A DNA stretch of 25,492 nt. It comes from JANLSE01 sp031362265. GTDB taxonomy: Bacteria; Chloroflexota; Chloroflexia; Chloroflexales; Roseiflexaceae. Under the pieces are notes generated by a model. The model saw nothing but the letters and a program-made list of their open reading frames with translations, searched no databases and was not told the DNA's origin. Made by a program: the position numbers and the translations under genes. Positions 16,003 to 23,884 of this stretch are shown here, piece by piece. Numbering within the stretch: the first letter of the stretch is position 1; every line of letters starts with the position of its first letter. Location of the stretch: positions 1 through 25,492 of the forward strand of contig JANLSE010000550.1 in NCBI GenBank assembly GCA_031362265.1, given 5' to 3'.

Positions 16003-16869
16003 ATGCAACTCATTCTTGTTGACGACGATCCCATCAGCCGACGCCTACTCAGCGCTCAATTACGCGCACTTGGATACAGCGTCGCCGAATATGAGGATGG
16101 CCAGGATGCATGGGAAGCACTCCAACATACCCTTGTACCATTAGTTATTAGCGATTGGCAGATGCCAGGGCTCGATGGGCCGGGGCTTGTTCAACGCATC
16201 CGCTCAGCTGAATTACCAGGGTATGTCTACTGTATCTTGCTAACATCACCGGGCGAACCGAGTGATCGTATGCTTGGGCTAGAGGCAGGCGCAGATGATT
16301 ATCTGACCAAGCCCATTCCTGCCGATGACCTTCAATCACGGTTGACTATCGCGACACGAATCTTGCGCCTAGAACAGGAATTACGTGCCGCACAAGGCGT
16401 CAAGGCCATGCTGAGCAGTCAACTGAAACAACAGGCCACCCACGATCTTCTAACTGGTGTACTCCACCGCCAAGCAATTCTCGCCATTGCACAAGAGCAA
16501 CTCACGCTGGCTGCTCAGGAAGGTACAGCATTCTCTCTGGCGCTGATTCACCTTGAACACTTAAAGGAAGTGAATGCCACACATGGCAACGCCAGTGGTG
16601 ACACAGCACTACGTCAGGTTGTTCAGGTTGTACAAAATAAGCAGGGAATCACTCTTGGCCGCTGGGGAGATGCTACATTCCTGGCAGTGCTACCTGGCTG
16701 GAACGCAATATCTTCACAATCCCTCGCAGAACAATGGAAACAGAATCTTACGACTGAGCCGATCCTGATTGCGGACAACCAGCCCCTCTTGCTCAGTATT
16801 CATGTACGAATCAGTACCCGCGAGGGCACGGAAGCCTCGGTTGAGCGGATGATTGAAGCAATGAAATAG
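16003..16869 (+). CDS. Response regulator with a degenerate GGDEF-like output domain
   Basis: 288 residues from the ATG at 16003, which has GGAG 8 bases upstream; the frame stays open to 15871 only because the repeat array has no stops. The receiver domain (1-120) has the acidic pocket DDD (7-9), phosphoacceptor Asp51 in VISDWQMPG, Thr81 in LLTSP and Lys103 in LTKPI. A helical linker (120-145) leads to a diguanylate-cyclase-like fold beginning THDLLTGVLHRQAI. The signature loop at 222-226 reads GDATF instead of GGDEF, so the metal- and GTP-binding residues are lost and cyclase activity is unlikely. It may work as a c-di-GMP-independent partner-binding output or be regulated by phosphorylation alone. 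The convergent gene is a histidine kinase, a plausible but unproven partner. Confidence 0.9.
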   Translation: MQLILVDDDPISRRLLSAQLRALGYSVAEYEDGQDAWEALQHTLVPLVISDWQMPGLDGPGLVQRIRSAELPGYVYCILLTSPGEPSDRMLGLEAGADDYLTKPIPADDLQSRLTIATRILRLEQELRAAQGVKAMLSSQLKQQATHDLLTGVLHRQAILAIAQEQLTLAAQEGTAFSLALIHLEHLKEVNATHGNASGDTALRQVVQVVQNKQGITLGRWGDATFLAVLPGWNAISSQSLAEQWKQNLTTEPILIADNQPLLLSIHVRISTREGTEASVERMIEAMK

Positions 16870-16871
16870 TA

Positions 16872-16951
16872 GAGCGCAGGAACGCAAGAGCGCAGGAACG
16901 CAAGAGCGCAAGAACGCAAGAGCGCAAGAGCATTGGAGCATTGGAGCATTG
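16872..16951 (+). repeat. Composite octamer array: GAGCGCA(G/A)/GAACGCAA x7 then GAGCATTG x3
   Basis: Ten octamers in unbroken register cover 80 bases. The first seven alternate GAGCGCAx and GAACGCAA, giving a 16-base higher-order period. The last three are GAGCATTG. The array begins 3 bases after the response regulator stop codon. Confidence 0.95.
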
Positions 16952-16970
16952 GGAGCGTTCGAATCGATTT

Positions 16971-16991
16971 GCGCTGTGCGCTGTGCGCTGT
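16971..16991 (+). repeat. Tandem heptamer array, GCGCTGT x3
   Basis: Three exact GCGCTGT units. Here the heptamers carry TGCGCT where the arrays at 8836 and 15941 mostly carry TGCGTT; the neighbouring octamers here carry mostly AGCGCA, the matching reverse complement. Confidence 0.93.
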
Positions 16992-16994
16992 GCG

Positions 16995-17026
16995 CTTGTC
17001 TCCTTGTCTCCTCGTCTCCTCGTCTC
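16995..17026 (+). repeat. Tandem octamer array, CTTGTCTC/CTCGTCTC x4
   Basis: Two CTTGTCTC units followed by two CTCGTCTC units. This is the same unit as the perfect array at 4427-4506. With the two preceding arrays it fills the whole gap between the convergent response regulator and histidine kinase genes. Confidence 0.93.
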
Positions 17027-17053
17027 CTTACGACATCGATCTTGTTCCTACTT

Positions 17054-18696
17054 TTACGACTCATAGGTTAGTGGTACCCGCAATTCTACGTTCGTACCTT
17101 CGCCCTCAACCGAGCGAATGCGACACTCACCGCTAATAAGACGGGCGCGTTCACGCATATTCAGCAAACCAAGCGAACCACGGGTGTTATAGCTAGAATC
17201 GACAGCGGAGAGATTAAAACCCTTCCCGCGGTCACGCACACTGGCCACCAGTTGATCTTCTTCCTGATACAAATAGATCGCGACCTCGCTTGCCTTTGAG
17301 TGTTTGCGAGCGTTATTCACGGCCTCTTGTACAATGATAAAGATAACACCCTCGACCTCAACAGGCAGACGCGGGATACTTGGAGGAGCTTCAATCCGCA
17401 GTTTCATGGTGCCATTTGGGTCGCGGTAGCGTGACACATACTGCTGGAGTGTCGCAAGCAACCCTTGTGTTTCCAAACCCAATGGCCGCAAGCCGAACAG
17501 TAGATTACGAATATCATAGGCTGTCTTCTGCACCAATTCGGCAAGCACATCAAGTTCTTGTTCCACCCGATCTGCATTGCGCGCAGCAGCTTCTTCACAA
17601 ACTCAATATTCATCGATATCGCAGCAATGCTCTGGGTCGGGCCATCGTGGAGATCGCGAGCGATTGCGGCGCGCACTTCCGATTCTTTGGCCAACAGCCG
17701 GTCACGCTCCTCCTTCAGGCTACGCACCAAGCGCGCATTCTCGACACCAATCGCAGCCTGTGCCGAGAGTGTTGTCAGTAATCGCAAATCATGATCCAGG
17801 AACGGCTCACCGCCCTTTTTGTTCAAAACCTGCATCACACCAACGACACGATCACCAATCTTCATTGGCGCACACAGGATTGAGCGCGTAATAAAATCGA
17901 TATCGCGTGAGACAGCATCGAACCAGCGCGGATCGGCTTCCACATCATTCACAATCTGGCCGATTCCATTCGTTGCAACCCAGCCGGCGATCCCACGCTC
18001 AATTGGAATACGGAACTCGCGCTGTTCGTGGGTATGCGGATCGACCGCAACCAGCACTAATTCCCGCGTGGTATCGTCAATCAGCATAATTGAACAGCGC
18101 TCGGCAGACATTACTTCCGGAATACGCTCCTTAATATCCTCAAGCAGGCTCGCCAGATCCAGGTTACTGGCCAATGCTTGGCCCACCTCGGAGAGTAGGT
18201 GTAATTCACGCAGATCTTGCTGTGCGCGCTGCAACATGGAAAGCTTGTCGGCCTCGCCGCCAATCGCACGTACCAGCAACATCACCATATCCTCATCGGG
18301 AGGTGCCGATGGGCGTTCATTATCGCGCTCATTCACAACAAGATGCAGAATGCCAACCGTCTGCTTATTGCTCTGCAGCGGCAGCTCTAGGAGCTGGCGT
18401 TCATCATCCAACACATATGAACCAATCGCAGGCTCGCTGCCATCGGAGCGACGCTCAAAGGCTTCACGTGCTTCTAGAATCAGTTTACTCGCTTCACTAC
18501 CGAGTTGCCCGTGTTCTAATCGCACAACCAGGCGATGGGGCGCCTGATAGATCAGCGCGCCACCAAGGGCCGGCCAAAATGCCACCAGACGCTCTAACGA
18601 AACCTCCAGCATACCCTGGACATCAGTGTAACCTCCAGCCGAGATCAACTGGCCGAGTGTCTGGAGCTGCCGTGGGTCGAATGTACTTGTAGACAT
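17054..18696 (-). pseudogene. GAF-domain sensor histidine kinase (HisKA_3 type) interrupted by a 1-base frameshift
   Basis: Two overlapping frames together encode one normal kinase of about 547 residues. The first frame gives two GAF-like regions (about 30-130 and 165-320, the second clear), a coiled linker, and ARDLHDGPTQSIAAISMNIEFVKKLLRA with the phospho-His at 350. It then turns into nonsense and runs to 17404. The second frame resumes with DRVEQELDVLAELVQKTAYDIRNLLFGLRPLG, then the ATPase: EAVNNARKHSKAS (N box), DRGKGFN (G1), GSLGLLNMRERARLI (G2). Restoring a single base in the short T run at 17577-17578 (plus strand) joins them as RA-N-A-DRVE. There is no membrane helix, so it is a soluble kinase of the NarX/DegS/LiaS class. 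The start is the ATG at 18696 with GGAG close by (3 bases). It is either a recent inactivating mutation or a sequencing error. Confidence 0.88.
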
Positions 18697-18710
18697 AGGC
18701 TCCTCGGAAG

Positions 18711-18790
18711 AAATCAAGAACCAAGAACCACAGAACTGAACAAGAGAACAAGAACCTAACAGAACCGCAGAACCACCAAGAACCTAGAAC
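18711..18790 (+). repeat. Irregular AGAACC-rich repeat region
   Basis: The word AGAACC or CAAGAACC recurs about seven times at irregular 7-12 base steps just upstream of the histidine kinase start. GAACCAAGAACC here is the reverse complement of the GGTTCTTGGTTC words at 8868-8880 and 15969-15979. It looks like a decayed tandem array. Confidence 0.7.
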
Positions 18791-18830
18791 CAACACGAGG
18801 CTCGCTAGCCTGTCTATCATGCCATCGTAC

Positions 18831-18850
18831 GGGCGAACCTCGTGTTCGCC
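18831..18850. repeat. Palindromic element with GGCGAAC/GTTCGCC stem
   Basis: GGCGAAC at 18832-18838, loop CTCGT, and GTTCGCC at 18844-18850 form a 7-bp hairpin. AACACGAGG at 18792-18800 can instead pair with CCTCGTGTT at 18838-18846, so two mutually exclusive folds exist. GGGCGAACCTCGTGTTCGCC resembles a short palindrome I have seen scattered between genes in Chloroflexota and other phyla, perhaps REP-like. Confidence 0.6.
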
Positions 18851-18886
18851 ACACCAAGAACCAAAGAGCCTACCTGAATCGCTCAC

Positions 18887-18956
18887 ATGCTCTGCGTTAT
18901 GCGTTATGCGCTTTCCGCTCCAATACTTCAATGCTCTGCGTTATGCGTTATGCGCT
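18887..18956 (+). repeat. Two 26-bp direct repeats built on GCGTTAT heptamers
   Basis: An identical 26-base segment that begins ATGCTCTGCGTTATGCG occurs at 18887-18912 and 18931-18956. Each contains two GCGTTAT units followed by GCGC. It lies between the M16 peptidase stop and the histidine kinase start, and has the same orientation as the other heptamer arrays. Confidence 0.92.
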
Positions 18957-18974
18957 CTGCTCACATTGGCTTCA

Positions 18975-21884
18975 TCACAGCACTTGCGTCAACTCCAGCA
19001 GACCCGATCGTTCGCTATTTGCCGCATTCAGAGCGGTTTCGCCGCCCATGACAACAACGATACCATTCGCGCGAATCGTATCTAGTGTCTCGGCAAAGCG
19101 ACGGAAATCGGATGTGGTTGTGGAAAGTACCTCGCTCCGCAACTGCTGGCGATATTCATCATCGTCACCAGCTAGCCAGCGTACCATTGAGGTATACCCA
19201 CGTGCATCTGGCAATTGGTAGCTATCGAAATCACTGATCGCGCCAATAATCGCGCGGGTTAGTTCCTGCTCGTTCAATTCCAGTTCACGTAGGAATTGGC
19301 CGCTCCGATCATAGGTATCAAGGGTGCCAAGCAGGTTTGGATCACGGTAGGAAAGGTAACTAAACACACCGGATCGTGGATCGAACACGCAAAAGCCACC
19401 ATAGGCACCACCCCGTACCCGCACCTGATCCCATAACCAACTTGTTCGTAAGTAGCGTGAGATTACCAGTGCCGATCCATGGAGTTGATAGCCCTGCTCA
19501 TACAGGTTCGCGCCCTTACCAACATAGTTCACCTGGGCAGGTATCACAAGCCCCTCATAGTCTGTTGTTGTGCGTGTCACCCATTCCGCTGGTACAACAC
19601 TCCCAGCTGGCAAGCTCTCCAGAAACGCATCGAGTTGGGGTACCACTTGGGCATAGTTCGTCGCATCAATAGTTACGTTCACCAAGAGGGCATTGCGATT
19701 AAGCAGCATTTTGCGCATCTGCTCAAGGACACCCTGCACCGTTGGCCAATCTTCATCAACCGCTTGTGCCAGCCGCCGCAAGAAGAACAGATAACTGATC
19801 CCGCCAATCTGCTCGCTTGCCCAATCGGCTTCATTGAATTTGGCACGCAGCCGCGAGTTCACAACACTATGGCCACTTGGCACAAGTGCTGCCTCCCGTG
19901 AGGCTTTTTCCTCCAAGACAATCTGGCGAATACGCTCCTGATTGTCGAAGCGTGCGGTACGCAGCACATCACGTATAATCTGCAACAGTTCACCTGTCTG
20001 CGCAATGGTGGCCTTCCCACGCAGGAACATCCGCGATTTGCTGATTGAACTGCCGCGTACAGCACTTGTGAATGAACTGGCATGAATACCACCCGTTTCG
20101 CGGCCGATGCGCTGTTGCAGTTGGAGTGCCGAGAGGTTTACAGTGCCTGTCTCAAGCAAGGCACGCCCAAACAGGGTTACATAGGGGAGGAATTGTTGTT
20201 GTAGCGTATGCAGATTCAAGCCAATGTCGAGATAGACGATCCCATTGGTGAAGAGGTTGTGATACAACACTTTTGCACCAGCACGATCCTGTTCTTCTAG
20301 CGGAATCTGCTTGTTCTGTACTGACAGATCGCTCAGCTTCAGGCTCGGCAATGCAGCCAACGCGTCGGGTGAATCGGCAGCTTCCTGCAGTTCCCTCAAA
20401 TGGGCAGTATCGGCAATCACCTGTTGAATATCTGCGGGCGATAGTTGCTCGCGCACGCTTGCTAGGCGCGCCTCCTCTTCGGCACGTTCACGTGCACCTT
20501 GTTCAGCATCTGGGCGCAATAATAATGTCGTGCGATGCTCATTCTTCAGGAAGAACCAATCGATCAGGCCCTCAAAATAGCGCTCGCCGCGTGCTAGTCG
20601 CTCACGAATCGCCAGTAGTGGTGCCTCGAATGCTAATGGTGCAAATGGATCACCATCATACAACCAGGTGTTGAGCGATCGTAGCATGAGCGAGAGGCCA
20701 CGCGGGTACGAACCAGTATTGTTCTCGCGCAGGGCAAATTCCATGGTATTAAATGATGCCTCAACGGTTCCTTGATCGATGCCGTTCTCTACCAGCCCGC
20801 GTAGTGTATCGAGGATCAGATGCTCAACAGTTTCGGCGCTTGTTGGGTTGATTCCCTTGAGGCCAACCGAGAACCACAGCTGGCGCAGCTCTCCTAACCC
20901 GGTACCGGCCATATTCTCGCCCAAGCCCGAATCAATCAGTGCCTTGCGTAATGGAGCGGAAGTTGTACCAATGAGCATATGCTCCAAAAGCGCCAGCCCA
21001 AATCCAAGCTCAGCATCTTCAACCTCATCAAGCATCCAGTTCAACGTCACATAGCCCTTTGGCGCATCCTGCGCTCCAGCAGCGTATGTCTGCTCAATGC
21101 GGCGCGGTTCATCAAAACGTGCTTGGAGTGGAATACTCGAATCAACCTCACGGTGTGAGAACTCACTCAGCACAGTATTCAGGAACTGTAAGCGCTCCTC
21201 AGGCGGATCATCACCATAGAAGTAGATTCGTGCGTTACTCGGGTGGTAAAAGTCTTCGTGAAAACGCTTAAAATGCTCATATGTCAAGTTTGGAATGACA
21301 GCTGGATCGCCACCAGAATCAACGCCATAGGTGTGCCCAGGGTACAGCGAGCTCTGTGATGCGCGATACAGAATACGTTCTGGTGAAGAGTTCGCACCCT
21401 TCATTTCGTTGAAAACGACACCCTTATAGCGCAATGGCTCCTCAGCACTTGCCAATTCGTAGTGCCAACCTTCTTGCTGCAAAACCTCTGGTGTGATCCG
21501 TGGATGCAACACTGCATCGAGGTACACATCCACCAGATTATAGAAATCCTGCAAATTGGTGGATGCGACTGGGTAACAGGTTTTGTCTGGATAGGTCATC
21601 GCATTCAGAAAGGTTTGTAGTGAGCCCTTCAACAACTCGACAAACGGCTCCTTGAGTGGGTATTTCCGCGATCCACACAGAACCGAATGCTCAAGAATAT
21701 GCGCAATACCAGTTGAGTCGGCTGGTGGTGTACGAAAGGTGATCCCAAAGACCTTATTCTCATCATCGTTCTGGAGCGACAACAGCTCTGCACCGGTGGC
21801 GATATGCCGATAGCGCTGCGCGGTTGTATTTAACTCTGGTAACACGCGCGTCTCGATCAACTCAAATCCGTGTTGTTGGGTCAT
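18975..21884 (-). CDS. M16C family zinc metallopeptidase (presequence protease/PreP-Cym1-like)
   Basis: 969 residues, full length for the M16C clade. The inverted zinc motif HILEH has His62, Glu65 (catalytic) and His66; Glu160 in VVFNEMKG is the third ligand. Context such as LEHSVLCGSRKYPLKEPFVELLKGSLQTFLNAMTYPDKTCYPVAS is highly typical. The second half has the inactive homologous lobe (VNYVGKGANLYEQGYQLHGSALVISRYLRTSWLWDQVRVRGGAYGG), which closes the degradation chamber. The enzyme degrades unstructured peptides, here without a signal sequence, so probably in the cytosol. AGGA lies 5 bases before the ATG. The downstream gap of 278 bases to the histidine kinase is filled with repeats. Confidence 0.96.
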   Translation of the reverse strand: MTQQHGFELIETRVLPELNTTAQRYRHIATGAELLSLQNDDENKVFGITFRTPPADSTGIAHILEHSVLCGSRKYPLKEPFVELLKGSLQTFLNAMTYPDKTCYPVASTNLQDFYNLVDVYLDAVLHPRITPEVLQQEGWHYELASAEEPLRYKGVVFNEMKGANSSPERILYRASQSSLYPGHTYGVDSGGDPAVIPNLTYEHFKRFHEDFYHPSNARIYFYGDDPPEERLQFLNTVLSEFSHREVDSSIPLQARFDEPRRIEQTYAAGAQDAPKGYVTLNWMLDEVEDAELGFGLALLEHMLIGTTSAPLRKALIDSGLGENMAGTGLGELRQLWFSVGLKGINPTSAETVEHLILDTLRGLVENGIDQGTVEASFNTMEFALRENNTGSYPRGLSLMLRSLNTWLYDGDPFAPLAFEAPLLAIRERLARGERYFEGLIDWFFLKNEHRTTLLLRPDAEQGARERAEEEARLASVREQLSPADIQQVIADTAHLRELQEAADSPDALAALPSLKLSDLSVQNKQIPLEEQDRAGAKVLYHNLFTNGIVYLDIGLNLHTLQQQFLPYVTLFGRALLETGTVNLSALQLQQRIGRETGGIHASSFTSAVRGSSISKSRMFLRGKATIAQTGELLQIIRDVLRTARFDNQERIRQIVLEEKASREAALVPSGHSVVNSRLRAKFNEADWASEQIGGISYLFFLRRLAQAVDEDWPTVQGVLEQMRKMLLNRNALLVNVTIDATNYAQVVPQLDAFLESLPAGSVVPAEWVTRTTTDYEGLVIPAQVNYVGKGANLYEQGYQLHGSALVISRYLRTSWLWDQVRVRGGAYGGFCVFDPRSGVFSYLSYRDPNLLGTLDTYDRSGQFLRELELNEQELTRAIIGAISDFDSYQLPDARGYTSMVRWLAGDDDEYRQQLRSEVLSTTTSDFRRFAETLDTIRANGIVVVMGGETALNAANSERSGLLELTQVL

Positions 21885-22084
21885 AGTATCCTCATTATGT
21901 CGACCTATGTCTCAGATTGACCGATGAGCGACATTCGAAAACGGTCGTGATCCATTTGATGATAGCGCTTTACGCGCTGGTTTCTGCTCGTCCACTCTCC
22001 GTCCTAATATTGTAGCACACGGTTCTAGTCTATTTCTAGCCTATGTTGATCACAAACTTTGACAGTAACCTAACTTTTAGGGTA

Positions 22085-22113
22085 TTCACGAGCGCCGATC
22101 TCAATGCTAGAAT
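22085..22113 (+). promoter_or_regulatory. Likely sigma-70-type promoter for pgk
   Basis: TAGAAT at 22108-22113 matches the -10 consensus at five of six bases and TTCACG at 22085-22090 matches the -35 at four of six, with a 17-base spacer. A start near 22120 leaves a 36-base leader before the pgk ATG. An alternative is TTGACA at 22059-22064 with TATTCA 18 bases on. Confidence 0.4.
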
Positions 22114-22155
22114 AAGCTGTTCCACGTTTGAATGTCTACTAGGAGTTCCCTCATT

Positions 22156-23337
22156 ATGGCGAAGCAGACGATTCGCGATGTCGTATGGACCGGTAAGCGT
22201 GCATTAGTCCGGGTGGATTTTAACGTGCCTCTGGAGCAGGGCCAGATCAGTGATGATACACGGGTACGTGCTGCAGTGCCTAGCATTCAATATTTAATCG
22301 AACATGGCGCAGCGGTGGTGCTGATGTCGCACCTCGGCCGCCCAAAGAATAAAGTTGTCGAGGAACTTCGGCTCGCCCCAGTTGCTGTACATCTGGCAAC
22401 ACTACTGGGCCAACCTGTTGCTACCACATCTGTCACCGTTGGGCCTGAAGCAGAGGCAGCCGTAGCTGCATTGCGCGCTGGGCAGGTACTCATGCTGGAG
22501 AATACGCGTTTCGACGCTCGTGAGGAAGCGAACGATCCGAGTATGGCAGTGCAACTCGCCAAGCTTGGCGATGTTTATGTCAATGATGCATTTGGGGCTG
22601 CGCATCGCGCCCATGCCTCAACGGAGGGTGTCGCACGGCTCCTCCCTGCGGTGAGCGGGTTGTTGATGGAGCGTGAGTTAGCAGCACTCGGCGGCGCAAT
22701 GGAGAATCCCACACGGCCATTTGTGACGATTATTGGCGGTGCGAAAATCAGCGATAAGATCGGCGTGATTGAGAATCTACTTGGTAAAGTCGATGCCTTA
22801 CTCATCGGCGGCGGAATGGCCAACACATTCCTACTCGCCCAGGGTAAATCGGTTGGGGATTCGCTTGTTGAGCAGGATGCTGTGCCAACCGCCAAGCGCA
22901 TGCTTGATTTGGCAGCAACGCGTGGTGTGGCGCTCTTGCTGCCGACCGATGCGGTAATTGCGGATCGCTTTGCCGCTGATGCTACAACCCAGATCGTCTC
23001 GGTTGATGCGATTCCGAATGGCTGGCGAATGCTCGATATTGGCCCGGCGACCCGCCAGGCATTTGCTGTACAGATTCAGCGCGCAGCAACGGTGATCTGG
23101 AATGGCCCAATGGGGGTTTTCGAACTAGACGCGTTTGCTGGTGGCACTCGCGCGGTTGCGCAGGCACTTGCCGATAGCCCTGGGATGACCGTAATCGGTG
23201 GTGGCGACTCAGTCGCTGCAGTTGAGCAGATGGGGCTCGCCAGCAAAATCAAGCATATTTCAACCGGCGGCGGCGCATCATTAGAGCTTTTAGAAGGGCG
23301 GGTACTTCCTGGGGTAGCAGCACTAAACGAGAAATAA
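22156..23337 (+). CDS. pgk: Phosphoglycerate kinase
   Basis: 393 residues, the usual bacterial length. Signatures in order: RVDFNVPL, SHLGRP, ENTRFDAREEAND, NDAFGAAHRAHASTEG, FVTIIGGAKISDKIGVIENLL, GGGMANTFL, WNGPMGVFE (nucleotide site), GGGDSVAAVEQ and STGGGASLELLEG. It catalyses the ATP-forming step between 1,3-bisphosphoglycerate and 3-phosphoglycerate. I chose the ATG at 22156 (MAKQTIRDV), which has AGGAG 10 bases upstream; an in-frame ATG at 22132 would add MSTRSSLI. The gene stands alone here, without the gap gene that often precedes it. Confidence 0.98.
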   Translation: MAKQTIRDVVWTGKRALVRVDFNVPLEQGQISDDTRVRAAVPSIQYLIEHGAAVVLMSHLGRPKNKVVEELRLAPVAVHLATLLGQPVATTSVTVGPEAEAAVAALRAGQVLMLENTRFDAREEANDPSMAVQLAKLGDVYVNDAFGAAHRAHASTEGVARLLPAVSGLLMERELAALGGAMENPTRPFVTIIGGAKISDKIGVIENLLGKVDALLIGGGMANTFLLAQGKSVGDSLVEQDAVPTAKRMLDLAATRGVALLLPTDAVIADRFAADATTQIVSVDAIPNGWRMLDIGPATRQAFAVQIQRAATVIWNGPMGVFELDAFAGGTRAVAQALADSPGMTVIGGGDSVAAVEQMGLASKIKHISTGGGASLELLEGRVLPGVAALNEK

Positions 23338-23349
23338 GAACTGCTGGAA

Positions 23350-23410
23350 GTGGATTGTAGCAAGTAGCACTGGCCTATATACGATTAGCCAAGAGAATTC
23401 CACAATCCAC
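23350..23410. terminator. Inverted repeat between convergent genes, possible terminator
   Basis: GTGGATTGT at 23350-23358 is perfectly complementary to ACAATCCAC at 23402-23410, 12 bases after the pgk stop and 10 before the opposing stop. The loop of 43 bases is long and has further short pairings; there is no T-run, so the role is uncertain. Confidence 0.35.
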
Positions 23411-23420
23411 AGCCTACTGG

Positions 23421-23681
23421 CTACCCAATTCCCTCGGCCTCCATCCATGCATCGACGGCGGCCTCATCAGCGGCAGTATTGCCGCCAGCGATATACAGAA
23501 AACGGTCGCCTACGCCATCCATGACAAGCTGGCCTAAATCAACTTGGGCAGGGCTCTCGTCGCCTTCAATAAGTTCGACGACCTGACCAGTCAGCATATC
23601 AAGGAAAGAGCTGATCGCCGGGTTAGTCAGTGCCAGCGCGCGTAGGATCTGTGCTCGGTCAATCGTTGCCACGGTCATCAT
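23421..23681 (-). CDS. Small acidic protein, possibly UPF0158-like
   Basis: 86 residues, acidic. The segment ISSFLDMLTGQVVELIEGDE resembles the FLDLxTGEVVxLxDGD opening of the UPF0158 family, but the protein is shorter than usual members, ending after AWMEAEGIG. Two adjacent ATG codons stand at 23681 and 23678; AGGGAG directly abuts the first and is 3 bases from the second, so MTVATIDR may be the true start. No signal peptide or membrane helix. It is divergent from the ECF sigma gene and convergent with pgk. The function is unknown and the family call is tentative. Confidence 0.65.
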   Translation of the reverse strand: MMTVATIDRAQILRALALTNPAISSFLDMLTGQVVELIEGDESPAQVDLGQLVMDGVGDRFLYIAGGNTAADEAAVDAWMEAEGIG

Positions 23682-23834
23682 CTCCCTGGGCGTAAGCCCG
23701 TTCTGTTCAAGAGGTGTCTACGTCGGTATGTAATACCCAGATTGTCAGTATTTCTTCGTTCATGGTATACGATAAGCCCTCGTTGTGCAAGCTGTTGGTT
23801 GAACCCGCATTGATCTCCGCGTCGTATGTTCGGT

Positions 23835-23862
23835 TGTAACTTTTCCGAACAATCCACGTATA
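23835..23862 (+). promoter_or_regulatory. ECF-sigma-type promoter in front of the sigma factor gene
   Basis: TGTAAC at 23835-23840, a spacer of exactly 16 bases, and CGTATA at 23857-23862 match the TGAAAC-N16-CGTATA layout known for SigW-like ECF promoters (five of six and six of six). Transcription would start near 23869, leaving a 16-base leader that contains GGGAG and leads into the ATG at 23885. This position suggests that the sigma factor activates its own operon. Confidence 0.6.
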
Positions 23863-23884
23863 TTGTACTAAGTTGGGAGCGACC

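Noticed and set aside
8739..17026. CRISPR arrays
   Set aside because: The units are 7-8 bases with no spacers, and no cas gene is present.
17404..17580. Programmed frameshift in the histidine kinase
   Set aside because: No slippery heptamer or downstream structure is evident at the junction, so a mutation or sequence error is simpler.
17819..18547. Plus-strand open frame of 242 codons opposite the histidine kinase
   Set aside because: It is rich in Ser and Arg and lies wholly antisense to a well-conserved kinase; no family features or ribosome site.
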